Part shown: positions 1 through 6,811 of the stretch, piece after piece
Numbering within the stretch: the first letter of the stretch is position 1
Layout of the letters: the number at the start of each line of letters is the position of its first letter
NCBI GenBank assembly: GCA_022567015.1
Contig: JADFHR010000144.1
Span: 1 to 8,387 of the forward strand
Length of the DNA stretch: 8,387 nt
Reading direction: 5' to 3'
Source of the DNA: Pseudomonadota bacterium
GTDB lineage: Bacteria > Pseudomonadota > Alphaproteobacteria > Rhodospirillales > 2-02-FULL-58-16
Translations under genes and position numbers: made by a program
Notes under the pieces: generated by a model
Database searches by the model: none
What the model saw: only the letters and a program-made list of their open reading frames with translations
What the model was told of the DNA's origin: nothing

Positions 1-10
1 ACCGCAACGG

Positions 11-104
11 CGGCTTACCAAGGCTTTCGGACGGCGTCGCGCACGCTTCGCGATGCCCCGCATCGCCACAGCGCACGCTTAGGGCCGAAAACCTTGGTAA
101 GCCG
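11..104. repeat. 94-bp element with 20-bp terminal inverted repeats
   Basis: The arms at 11-30 and 85-104 are reverse complements at 19 of 20 positions (core ggcttaccaagg / ccttggtaagcc). The 54-nt interior holds a perfect 7-bp hairpin with a 3-nt loop (50-56 / 60-66) and two direct copies of gcgcacgctt at 39-48 and 71-80. The element ends 44 nt before the ispA start. No T-tract follows the right arm on either strand, so it is not a standard intrinsic terminator. It could be a dispersed palindromic or MITE-like repeat, or a structured leader of the ispA transcript. The structure is seen directly; its identity is unknown. Confidence 0.7.
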
Positions 105-148
105 GCTCGTCGGGTCATGATCAGCGTTCCTTGGTATGAGGTCCCCAA

Positions 149-1036
149 TTGAGCCAGTTCACGGACGCCCTCGCCGAAGACGCGCGCGCCGTGACCGAGA
201 TGCTGGACCGTTTGCTGTCCACGGAAGACAGCGCCGACTCCCGCCTCACCGAGGCCATGCGCTACGCCACCCTGAACGGTGGCAAGCGGGTCCGCCCGTT
301 CCTGGTGATGAGCAGCGCGCGCCTGTTCAGCGTTGCCGAATCCTGCGCCCTCAGGGTAGCGGCGGCGGTGGAGATGGTGCATTGCTACTCGCTGGTCCAT
401 GACGACCTGCCGGCCATGGACGACGACGACCTCAGGCGCGGCCAGCCCACCTGCCACGTCCGCTTCGATGAGGCCACGGCGATCCTCGCCGGGGACGCCC
501 TCTTGACCAAGGCTTTCCAGGTGCTGGCCGATCCCGACACCCATCCCGACCCCGCCGTGCGCAGCGATCTGGTGGCGAAGCTGGCCCACGCCGCGGGGGA
601 CGAGGGCATGGTGGCGGGGCAGATGCTGGACCTGTTGGCCGCGGACACCGCGCTCGGCATGTCCGAGGTGACGCGGCTGCAACGGTTGAAGACGGGGATG
701 CTGATCGGGTTCGCCTGCGAATCGGGGGCCATCCTGGGCAAGGCCCCCGAGGGCGCGCGCCATGCGCTCCGCGCCTATGTGCACGACCTGGGCCTGGCCT
801 TTCAGATCGTCGACGACCTTCTCGACGTGGAAGGCGACGAGAAGGAGGTGGGCAAGAAGACGGGCAAGGACCAGGCGGCGGGAAAGGCCACCTTCGTGTC
901 TCTCCTGGGGAGGGACCGTGCCCGCGCCCAGGCCGACATGCTGGCCGACCAGGCGGCACAACACCTTGAATTATTCGCGGAAAAAGCCAATCATTTAAGG
1001 GAACTCGCGCGGTTCGTGGTAAAACGGCGCGCTTGA
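149..1036 (+). CDS. ispA: Farnesyl diphosphate synthase (polyprenyl synthetase family)
   Basis: Cytosolic prenyltransferase that condenses dimethylallyl and then geranyl diphosphate with isopentenyl diphosphate to give farnesyl diphosphate, the precursor of quinone side chains, undecaprenyl carriers, hopanoids and carotenoids. The 295-residue length is normal for the family. Visible motifs are the IPP-binding GGKRVRP at residues 44-50, the first Asp-rich motif DDLPAMDDDDLRRG at 85-98 and the second motif DDLLD at 222-226. The two extra residues in the first motif (DDxxxxD) and Tyr80-Ser81 just upstream match bacterial short-chain (C15) synthases such as E. coli IspA. The start is TTG at 149: an in-frame TGA lies at 137-139, GAGG sits 7 nt upstream, and the next in-frame ATG would remove the N-terminal helix. 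It is the first gene of a plus-strand set with dxs and tlyA. The product length (C15 versus C20) is inferred from the motif. Confidence 0.96.
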   Translation: MSQFTDALAEDARAVTEMLDRLLSTEDSADSRLTEAMRYATLNGGKRVRPFLVMSSARLFSVAESCALRVAAAVEMVHCYSLVHDDLPAMDDDDLRRGQPTCHVRFDEATAILAGDALLTKAFQVLADPDTHPDPAVRSDLVAKLAHAAGDEGMVAGQMLDLLAADTALGMSEVTRLQRLKTGMLIGFACESGAILGKAPEGARHALRAYVHDLGLAFQIVDDLLDVEGDEKEVGKKTGKDQAAGKATFVSLLGRDRARAQADMLADQAAQHLELFAEKANHLRELARFVVKRRA

Positions 1037-1085
1037 AACGCCGAACGGGGGGCCGACTCTCCATGCAGGCGTCGCACCTTCGTAA

Positions 1086-1097
1086 GGGGAGGGAGGA
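1086..1097 (+). promoter_or_regulatory. Strong purine-rich RBS that fixes the TTG start of dxs
   Basis: The purine run ggggagggagga abuts TTG 1098, and an in-frame TAA lies just before it at 1083-1085. No upstream ATG or GTG is therefore possible in this frame, and the N-terminus aligns in length with usual Dxs proteins from this TTG. Confidence 0.75.
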
Positions 1098-3023
1098 TTG
1101 ACGACCACACACGAGACACCGCTTCTGGACACGGTCGACTACCCTGGGGACACCAGGGACTTCACGGTCGAGCAACTGATTCAATTGGCCGACGAGCTGC
1201 GCGCCGAGACGATCAGGGCGGTATCCATCACCGGCGGCCATCTGGGCGCCAGCCTTGGCGTCGTCGAGTTGACGGTGGCGCTCCACCATGTGTTCAACAC
1301 GCCGGACGACCGGCTGATCTGGGACGTCGGGCACCAGGCCTATCCCCACAAGATCCTCACCGGCCGGCGCGACCGCATCCATACCCTGCGCCAGGGGGGC
1401 GGACTTTACGGGTTCACCAAACGGTCCGAAAGCGTCTACGATCCCTTCGGCGCCGCCCACAGCTCGACCTCGATCTCGGCGGCCCTGGGCATGGCCGTGG
1501 CGCGGGACCTGAAAGGCGGCAAGAACCACGTCATCGCCGTCATCGGCGACGGCGCCATGAGCGCCGGCATGGCGTACGAGGCCATGAACAACGCCGGGTC
1601 CATGGACGCGCGGCTGATCATCATCCTGAACGACAACGACATGTCGATCGCGCCGCCCGTGGGCGCCATGAGCGCCTATCTTTCGCGGCTGATCTCTTCC
1701 AAGTCGTTCCGCTCGATACGCCATTTCGCCAAGGAAATGAGCAAAAAATTCCCCCGCCGCCTGGAAGAGGCGGCGCGCCGGGCGGAGGAATACGCCCGCG
1801 GCATGGTCACCGGCGGCACCCTGTTCGAGGAACTGGGGATCTACTACGTCGGTCCCATCGACGGCCACAACCTGGAACACCTCCTGCCGGTGTTGAAGAA
1901 CCTGCGCGACGACAAGGAGGCGGGGCCCATGCTGTTGCACGTGGTCACCCAGAAGGGTCACGGCTACCCGCCGGCCGAGGAGTCCGCCGACAAGTATCAC
2001 GGCGTCGGCAAGTTCGACGTGGTGACCGGCAAGCTGCACAAGTCCGCCCCCAAGGCGCCCTCGTACACCGGTGTTTTCGCCAATGCCCTGATCAAGGAGG
2101 CGGAAGAGGACGAGAGCATCGTCGCCATTACCGGCGCCATGCCGTCCGGTACCGGCCTCAACAAGTTCGCCGAACGGTTCCCCGAGCGCTGTTTCGACGT
2201 GGGCATCGCCGAGCAGCATGCGGTGACCTTTGCCGCCGGCCTCGCCACGGAGGGGCTCAAGCCCTTCGCCGTCATCTATTCCACCTTCCTGCAACGGGCC
2301 TACGACCAGGTGGTGCACGACGTCGCCATCCAGGGCCTTCCCGTGCGCTTCGCCATCGACCGCGCCGGGCTGGTCGGCGCCGACGGCCAGACCCACGCCG
2401 GGTCCTACGACGTCGCCTATCTCGGTTGCCTGCCCGGCTTCGTGGTCATGGCGGCGGCGGACGAGGCGGAGCTGGTGCACATGGTGGCGACGGCGGTGGT
2501 CATCGACGACCGGCCGTCGGCCTTCCGCTACCCGCGCGGCGAGGGGACCGGCGTGGAGCTGCCGGAGAAGGGCACGCCCCTCGAGATCGGCAAGGGCCGG
2601 GTCCTGCGCGAGGGCTCGACGGTGGCCATACTGTCCTTCGGCGCCAGGCTTCCCGAGGTCCTCAAGGCGGCCGACACCCTGGCCGCACGGGGCCTTTCCA
2701 CCACCGTTGCCGACGCCCGTTTCCTCAAACCCCTGGACGGCGATCTGGTGCGCCGGCTGGCCCGGGAGCACGAGGTCCTGATCACCATCGAGGAGGGCGC
2801 GGTCGGCGGCTTCGCCGCCGCCGTGTTCCAGTTCCTGGCCATGGAGGGGCTTCTCGACAACGGGCTCAAGGTGCGGCCGATGATTCTGCCCGACCGCTTC
2901 ATCCTTCACGACAAGCCCGAGCTCCAGTACGAGGACGCGGGTCTCAACGCGCGCCACATCGTGGCCACGGCGCTGACCGCGCTGGGCCGCGCCGAGGAGG
3001 CCGCCAAGACTCTGCGGGCGTGA
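1098..3023 (+). CDS. dxs: 1-deoxy-D-xylulose-5-phosphate synthase
   Basis: Thiamine-diphosphate enzyme that joins pyruvate and glyceraldehyde 3-phosphate with loss of CO2, giving 1-deoxyxylulose 5-phosphate. This is the first and often flux-controlling step of the MEP pathway, and the product also feeds thiamine and pyridoxal synthesis. The 641-residue protein shows the transketolase-like order: GGHLGASLG with His48, DVGHQAYPHKILTGRR (76-91), the ThDP/Mg motif GDGAMSAG at 150-157 continuing to Asn164-Asn165, GPIDGHN (252-258), the pyrimidine domain with GIAEQHA and catalytic-type Glu372 (369-375), and DRAGLVGADGQTHAGSYD (421-438). A C-terminal transketolase domain follows. The gene starts with TTG behind a strong purine-rich RBS, 61 nt after ispA. 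It is almost certainly cotranscribed with ispA and tlyA, a common alphaproteobacterial arrangement. No regulatory leader is evident in the short gap. Confidence 0.98.
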   Translation: MTTTHETPLLDTVDYPGDTRDFTVEQLIQLADELRAETIRAVSITGGHLGASLGVVELTVALHHVFNTPDDRLIWDVGHQAYPHKILTGRRDRIHTLRQGGGLYGFTKRSESVYDPFGAAHSSTSISAALGMAVARDLKGGKNHVIAVIGDGAMSAGMAYEAMNNAGSMDARLIIILNDNDMSIAPPVGAMSAYLSRLISSKSFRSIRHFAKEMSKKFPRRLEEAARRAEEYARGMVTGGTLFEELGIYYVGPIDGHNLEHLLPVLKNLRDDKEAGPMLLHVVTQKGHGYPPAEESADKYHGVGKFDVVTGKLHKSAPKAPSYTGVFANALIKEAEEDESIVAITGAMPSGTGLNKFAERFPERCFDVGIAEQHAVTFAAGLATEGLKPFAVIYSTFLQRAYDQVVHDVAIQGLPVRFAIDRAGLVGADGQTHAGSYDVAYLGCLPGFVVMAAADEAELVHMVATAVVIDDRPSAFRYPRGEGTGVELPEKGTPLEIGKGRVLREGSTVAILSFGARLPEVLKAADTLAARGLSTTVADARFLKPLDGDLVRRLAREHEVLITIEEGAVGGFAAAVFQFLAMEGLLDNGLKVRPMILPDRFILHDKPELQYEDAGLNARHIVATALTALGRAEEAAKTLRA

Positions 3024-3027
3024 GGCC

Positions 3028-3795
3028 ATGGGCAGTCCCGCCGCCATCGGGCGGGGCGACAAACTCCGTCTCGATCAGTTGCTGGTTGCGCGCGGCTTGG
3101 CCGAGAGCAGGCCGCGCGCCCGCGCCCTGATCATGGCCGGGCTGGTCTACAGCGGCACCAGGCGGCTGGACAAAGCCGGGGTGCGCCTCGCCCAGGACGC
3201 GCGCCTGGACGTCAGGGGGCGCGGCCACCCGTGGGCGTCCAGGGGCGGCATCAAGCTGGCCCACGGGCTCGATCACTTCCGCATCGATCCGCAAGGGCTG
3301 GTGTGCCTGGACGTGGGCGCCTCCACCGGGGGCTTCACCGACGTGCTGCTGAGCCGCGGCGCGGCGCGGGTCTACGCCGTGGACGTGGGCCGCGGCCAGC
3401 TCGCCTGGAAACTGCGCGGGGACGAACGGGTCGTGGTGTTGGAACGCACCAACGCCCGCCACCTTACCCGCGATATGGTTCCCCACCCGGTGGCCCTGAT
3501 CGTCTGCGACGTCAGCTTCATCGGCCTGGAGACGGCGCTGCCGGCGCCCCTGGCCCTGGCGGCGCCGGGGGCCTGGCTGGTGGCCCTCGTCAAGCCCCAG
3601 TTCGAGGTCGGCAAGGGCCGCGTCGGCAAGGGCGGGGTGGTGCGCGATGCGGACCTGCACCGCGAGGTCTGCGGGCGCATCCGCGCCTGGCTGGCGGACA
3701 GGCCCGGGTGGTGCGTGCTCGGCATCACCGAAAGCCCCGTCACCGGGCCCAGCGGCAACAAGGAATTCCTCATCGCCGGGCGCCTGCGGGACTGA
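3028..3795 (+). CDS. tlyA: TlyA-family rRNA 2'-O-methyltransferase
   Basis: Predicted S-adenosylmethionine-dependent enzyme that 2'-O-methylates cytidine in rRNA. In characterised TlyA proteins the sites are 23S C1920, with 16S C1409 in the longer subtype. The 255 residues contain an N-terminal S4 RNA-binding domain (about 12-72, LDQLLVARGLAESRPRARAL) and an FtsJ/RrmJ-like Rossmann domain. Its SAM motif is LDVGASTGGFTD (94-105), followed by VDVGRGQLAWKLR (118-130) and CDVSFI (160-165). The K-D-K-E set expected of RrmJ-type enzymes is plausible as Lys76, Asp161, Lys189 and Glu246. ATG 3028 lies 4 nt after the dxs stop with only a poorly spaced GAGG, so translation is probably coupled to dxs. 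The family was first called haemolysin, but the sequence supports a methyltransferase. The exact rRNA target is not decidable here. Confidence 0.93.
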   Translation: MGSPAAIGRGDKLRLDQLLVARGLAESRPRARALIMAGLVYSGTRRLDKAGVRLAQDARLDVRGRGHPWASRGGIKLAHGLDHFRIDPQGLVCLDVGASTGGFTDVLLSRGAARVYAVDVGRGQLAWKLRGDERVVVLERTNARHLTRDMVPHPVALIVCDVSFIGLETALPAPLALAAPGAWLVALVKPQFEVGKGRVGKGGVVRDADLHREVCGRIRAWLADRPGWCVLGITESPVTGPSGNKEFLIAGRLRD

Positions 3796-3824
3796 GAATT
3801 AAGGGAACGGGTCGTGCGGGTGTA

Positions 3825-4208
3825 CTAAGCCGCCGAGTCGACGATTTCGAAGCCGGCCGCCCTCCAGGCCATGGTCCCGCCGGCAAGGGAATACACGTCG
3901 GCAAACCCCGCCCGCTGCAACCGCTCGGCGATGGCAAGCGAACGCCGGCCGGTCAGGCAAAACAGCACGATCTTCAGGCCCGGGATTACGGGGAAGGACT
4001 TGGTATCGAGAACGGACCCGGGCAAAAGCACGGCGCCGGGGATGCGCTCCATTTCGAATTCGTCGGTTTCGCGAATGTCCAGCAGAAGGGCTTCACCGTT
4101 CTCGAGCCAACGGTGCACGGTGGCGGCGTCGACGTCGGTCGCCTCCGGCGCCGGCTGGAAGGTGGTGGTCGCGGCCTCGGTCAGTTGCCGCGCCGGTTGC
4201 GTGCCCAT
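3825..4208 (-). CDS. Single-domain rhodanese-like sulfurtransferase
   Basis: Small cytosolic rhodanese-domain protein of 127 residues with no signal peptide. The domain covers about 25-125: a lead region with VHRWLENGEALLLDIRETDEF-type features, IPGAVLLPGS (57-66), and the active-site loop C84-L-T-G-R-R-S90, which keeps the persulfide-forming cysteine and the CxxGxR pattern. It ends with LAGGTMAWRAAGFEI (108-122), typical of GlpE/PspE-like proteins. An active cysteine suggests sulfur transfer from thiosulfate, a persulfide or a protein partner, but the physiological substrate cannot be read from the sequence. The ATG at 4208 has a strong GGGAGGA RBS just upstream. The gene stands alone, converging on tlyA with 29 nt between the stops and no visible terminator, and is driven from its own AT-rich promoter region. 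That isolation suggests separately controlled expression. Confidence 0.9.
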   Translation of the reverse strand: MGTQPARQLTEAATTTFQPAPEATDVDAATVHRWLENGEALLLDIRETDEFEMERIPGAVLLPGSVLDTKSFPVIPGLKIVLFCLTGRRSLAIAERLQRAGFADVYSLAGGTMAWRAAGFEIVDSAA

Positions 4209-4268
4209 GGCTCGTCCTCCCTTCCCCTTTCAACCCGCAACCACCGCCGCCGGAGCGCCGACGGTCAT

Positions 4269-4357
4269 ATTCACGAATCATAGAGGTATAAGAAACATAA
4301 CCACACATATCTGAATGTCAATATGACAATAATACATAAAATTTAAGTAAATTTATG
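4269..4357. promoter_or_regulatory. AT-rich island with three operator-like dyads
   Basis: Three inverted repeats sit in the AT-rich part of the 260-nt gap between aroC and the rhodanese gene. They are attc-AC-gaat at 4269-4278, tgtca-ATA-tgaca at 4316-4328 overlapping the predicted -35 box, and cataaa(a)ttt / aaatttatg at 4335-4344 / 4349-4357 with a 4-nt loop. Their placement over and around the promoter suits repressor or activator sites. The rest of the gap (4358-4468) is GC-rich, with a perfect 12-bp palindrome at 4452-4463 and a 6-bp stem at 4377-4382 / 4396-4401. Neither is followed by a T-tract on the minus strand, so no clear aroC terminator is visible. Confidence 0.45.
4294..4321 (-). 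promoter_or_regulatory. Sigma-70-like promoter for the rhodanese gene
   Basis: On the minus strand a perfect TTGACA (4316-4321) is followed after 16 nt by TATGTT (4294-4299), 4 of 6 matches to the consensus -10 box. This predicts a start near 4287 and a leader of about 80 nt before the ATG at 4208. The surrounding AT-rich sequence in a GC-rich window adds support. This is a pattern match only. Confidence 0.5.
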
Positions 4358-4468
4358 GGCAATCGAACGGTGCCCCCCGGCCGGCAGGGACTCCGGGCCG
4401 GTCTTTGAACGGGCGCGGGTCGGGATATCGGGAGGATAGGGATCCGGTTGTCGTCGGCCGACGGGGCA

Positions 4469-5545
4469 TCACCCCCCGCACTGGGCCTTGTGGCGCAGCA
4501 GGTGGTCGGCGAGCACGCAGGCGACCATGGCCTCGCCGACGGCGACGGCGCGGATGCCCACGCACGGGTCATGGCGGCCCTTGGTGGCGATCTCCACCTC
4601 CTGGCCGTGGGTATCGATGGTCTTCTGGGGAATGGAGACGGAACTGGTGGGCTTGACGACGAAGCGGGCGACGATGTCCTGGCCGGTGGATATGCCGCCG
4701 AGTATGCCGCCGGCGTTGTTGGACAGAAACGTCGCCTTGCCGTCGGGGCCGATGCGCATCTCGTCGGAGTTCTCCGGCCCCGAGCGTTCGGCGGCGGCGA
4801 AGCCGGCGCCGATCTCGACGCCCTTGACCGCCGGGATACTCATCAGGGCCTTGGCGATGTCGGCGTCCAGCTTGTCCAGGACCGGCGCCCCCAGGCCCGC
4901 CGGAACGCCCGCCGCCACCACCTCGATCACCGCGCCCGTCGACGAGCCCGCTTTGCGCACGCCTTCCAAGAAGGTCTCCCATTCCTTTGCCGTTTCCGCG
5001 TCGGGGCACCAGAAGGGATTGTTTTCCACCTCCTCCCAGTCCCAGCGTCCGCGGTCGATCCGGTGCGGTCCCATCTGGATGAGGGCGCCGCGGATCGCGA
5101 CCCCGCCGCCCAGGACCTTGCGGGCGACGGCGCCGGCGGCCACGCGCATGGCGGTTTCGCGGGCGCTGGCCCGCCCGCCGCCCCGGTGGTCGCGAACGCC
5201 GTACTTCTGGAGGTAGGTGTAATCCGCGTGCCCGGGGCGGAACTTGTCCTTGATCGCGTCGTAGTCCTTGGCCCGGGCGTCCTCGTTGGTGATGATGAGC
5301 CCGATGGGCGCGCCGGTGGTGCGGTCCTCGAACACGCCGGCGACGATCTTCACCCGATCGGGTTCGCGGCGCTGGCTGGTGTAGCGGGATCCGCCGGGCC
5401 GGCGCCGGTCCAGGTGCACCTGGATGTCGTCTTCGGCGAGGGGGATCCTGGGCGGCACGCCGTCGACGACGCAGCCGAGGGCGGCGCCGTGGCTCTCGCC
5501 GAAGGTGGTGAACCGGAACAGGTGGCCGAAGGTGTTGCCGGACAT
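4469..5545 (-). CDS. aroC: Chorismate synthase
   Basis: Catalyses the last shikimate-pathway step, anti-1,4-elimination of phosphate from EPSP to chorismate, using reduced FMN as a catalytic cofactor. Chorismate feeds aromatic amino acids, folate and ubiquinone. The 358-residue length is standard. Signature regions are visible: FGESHG with His19 (15-20), HLDRRRPGGSRYTSQRREPD (44-63), RPGHADYTY (103-111), the second signature around HRGGGRASARETA (120-132), SNNAGGILGGISTG (275-288), and TKGRHDPCVG (321-330). The open frame runs 27 codons further upstream to an ATG at 5626, but chorismate synthases begin at MSGNTFGHLF, so ATG 5545 is chosen. Only a modest GGAAAT lies 10-12 nt upstream. It follows fabI by 108 nt on the same strand with no clear terminator between, so cotranscription is likely. 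Confidence 0.97.
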   Translation of the reverse strand: MSGNTFGHLFRFTTFGESHGAALGCVVDGVPPRIPLAEDDIQVHLDRRRPGGSRYTSQRREPDRVKIVAGVFEDRTTGAPIGLIITNEDARAKDYDAIKDKFRPGHADYTYLQKYGVRDHRGGGRASARETAMRVAAGAVARKVLGGGVAIRGALIQMGPHRIDRGRWDWEEVENNPFWCPDAETAKEWETFLEGVRKAGSSTGAVIEVVAAGVPAGLGAPVLDKLDADIAKALMSIPAVKGVEIGAGFAAAERSGPENSDEMRIGPDGKATFLSNNAGGILGGISTGQDIVARFVVKPTSSVSIPQKTIDTHGQEVEIATKGRHDPCVGIRAVAVGEAMVACVLADHLLRHKAQCGG

Positions 5546-5653
5546 GGGAGTCGGATTTCCTGTGCGTGTGTCGCTGGCTCTATGGACGGCCGCGGCGCCG
5601 GCCCGGGCGGATTTCCGGGGACGCAAACGTCTTCGACGGGGCGCCCTACACCG

Positions 5654-6466
5654 TCATACCGTGGTGATATCGGGTGCGTCGACCGCTTTCATGCCGACGA
5701 TGTGATACCCGCAGTCCACGTAGTGTGTCTCTCCGGTGACTCCGGTGGAGAGGTCGCTCAACAGGTACAGTCCGGCGCCGCCGAGATCGTCGAGCGTGAC
5801 ATTGCGCCTGAGCGGCGAGTTGTACTCGTTCCACTTTAGGATGTAGCGGAAATCACCGATGCCGGAAGCGGCCAGGGTTTTCATGGGCCCGGCGGAAATC
5901 GCATTGACCCGGATGTTCTGCCGGCCCAGGTCCTCGGCCAGGTAGCGCACGCTGGCTTCCAGCGCCGCCTTGGCGACGCCCATCACGTTGTAATGCGGCG
6001 TCACCCGCCGCGAGCCCACGTAGGTCAGGGTGAGCAGGCTTCCGCCCTCGGTCATCAACGGCACCGCGCGCTGGCACAGCGCGGTGAAGGAATAGCACGA
6101 GATGTTCAGGGTCTTGGCAAAGTTGCCGGCGGAGGTGTCGATGTACTTGCCCTTCAATTCTTCCTTGTCCGAATAGGCGATGGCGTGGACGACGAAGTCC
6201 AGCCGGCCCCAGCGTTCGCGGAGGGTGTCGAAGACGGCGTCCATGCTGGGCATGTCGGTGACGTCGCAGGGCATTACGATCTCCGATTCCAGCGAATCGG
6301 CCAGGGGCGCCACGCGCTTGTGCAACACCTCTCCCTGATACGTAAAGGCGAGTTCGGCGCCGTGGCCGTGCACCGCCTTTGCGATCCCCCAGGCGATGGA
6401 ACGGTCGTTGGCAACGCCCATGATCAGGCCCCGTTTTCCCGCCATCAGCGGCGCCGGTTGGCTCAT
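5654..6466 (-). CDS. fabI: Enoyl-[acyl-carrier-protein] reductase (NADH), FabI type
   Basis: Cytosolic type II fatty-acid synthesis enzyme that reduces trans-2-enoyl-ACP with NAD(P)H in the last step of each elongation round. The 270-residue protein is an atypical short-chain dehydrogenase. It shows the FabI nucleotide-binding motif GVANDRSIAWGIAK (17-30), CDV (67-69), HAIAYSD (94-100), the catalytic pair Tyr159-x6-Lys166 with Tyr149 ahead of it, SAGPMKTLAASGI (191-203), and the C-terminal GETHYVDCGYH (245-255). These separate it from FabG and mark the class targeted by triclosan. The position matching E. coli Gly93 is Ala97, as in many FabI proteins, and is followed by Tyr rather than the more usual Phe. 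ATG 6466 has GAGGA 4 nt upstream; Met8 is a less likely alternative start. It leads the fabI-aroC pair, and a hairpin plus T7 tract lies in its leader. Confidence 0.97.
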   Translation of the reverse strand: MSQPAPLMAGKRGLIMGVANDRSIAWGIAKAVHGHGAELAFTYQGEVLHKRVAPLADSLESEIVMPCDVTDMPSMDAVFDTLRERWGRLDFVVHAIAYSDKEELKGKYIDTSAGNFAKTLNISCYSFTALCQRAVPLMTEGGSLLTLTYVGSRRVTPHYNVMGVAKAALEASVRYLAEDLGRQNIRVNAISAGPMKTLAASGIGDFRYILKWNEYNSPLRRNVTLDDLGGAGLYLLSDLSTGVTGETHYVDCGYHIVGMKAVDAPDITTV

Positions 6467-6811
6467 CGAATCCTCATGCGGTGGTCAAAAAAATTCGTCC
6501 GTTGCCGGACAAGGTGGCGGCATCCTACACGAAACCAGGGAAAGGCAATAGCCGGGCAGGGCCCTGTTCCCGCGCCCCGACCGGTTTTCGCCGGCGGCCT
6601 CGAGGAAATTCGCCGTCAACGTGTGGGAGGTGTCGGCGCCGCACCGGTGCGCTATGCCTTCGTCATTCGATCTTCGCCGGCGTTCCGCGGGACGCCGGGT
6701 ATGTCGTACCGGCCGGTCATTCAGGCCGGCCGGCGGACGCGGTAAACGCCCGCCGCCGCAGCCGCGGAATACAGAAGCGTCCGCCGGCGGACGTTCCGCC
6801 GCCTGGGCGCG
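6467..6811. other. 345-nt gap between the lipoprotein gene and fabI, rich in GC hairpins
   Basis: No credible gene is seen here; the open frames are low-complexity Arg/Pro/Gly-rich shadows. Besides the fabI leader hairpin it contains a 10-bp palindrome (6557-6566), a 22-nt hairpin with one bulge (6677-6698), a ccggcc / ggccgg stem (6709-6714 / 6724-6729), an 11-bp inverted pair (6729-6739 / 6778-6788) and a perfect 16-bp palindrome cgtccgccggcggacg (6778-6793). The last lies 18 nt past the lipoprotein stop and could act in its 3' end, but no T-run follows. No convincing fabI promoter was identified. Confidence 0.55.
6487..6512 (-). terminator. Hairpin plus T7 tract in the fabI leader (terminator or attenuator)
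   Basis: Read on the minus strand, gtccg-GCAA-cggac (6510-6497) forms a 5-bp stem capped by a stable GNRA-type tetraloop. It is followed by gaa and seven Ts (6493-6487), then by the fabI RBS and ATG 6466. The stem is short, so termination may be partial. No promoter fits between the T-tract and the ATG, so fabI transcripts should read through it. Confidence 0.45.

Noticed and set aside
432..3062. 876-codon open frame antisense to ispA, dxs and tlyA
   Set aside because: It overlies three certain genes. Its product is a compositionally biased Gly/Arg/His/Pro-rich string with no domain, as expected when GC-biased third codon positions remove stops from the opposite strand.
5546..5626. 27-residue N-terminal extension of chorismate synthase
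   Set aside because: Family members start at the MSGNTFGHLF sequence. The extension is Arg/Ala-rich without a recognisable role.
4448..5839. 463-codon open frame antisense to aroC and the end of fabI
   Set aside because: Same codon-bias shadow effect; no domain or RBS, and aroC and fabI on the other strand are unambiguous.
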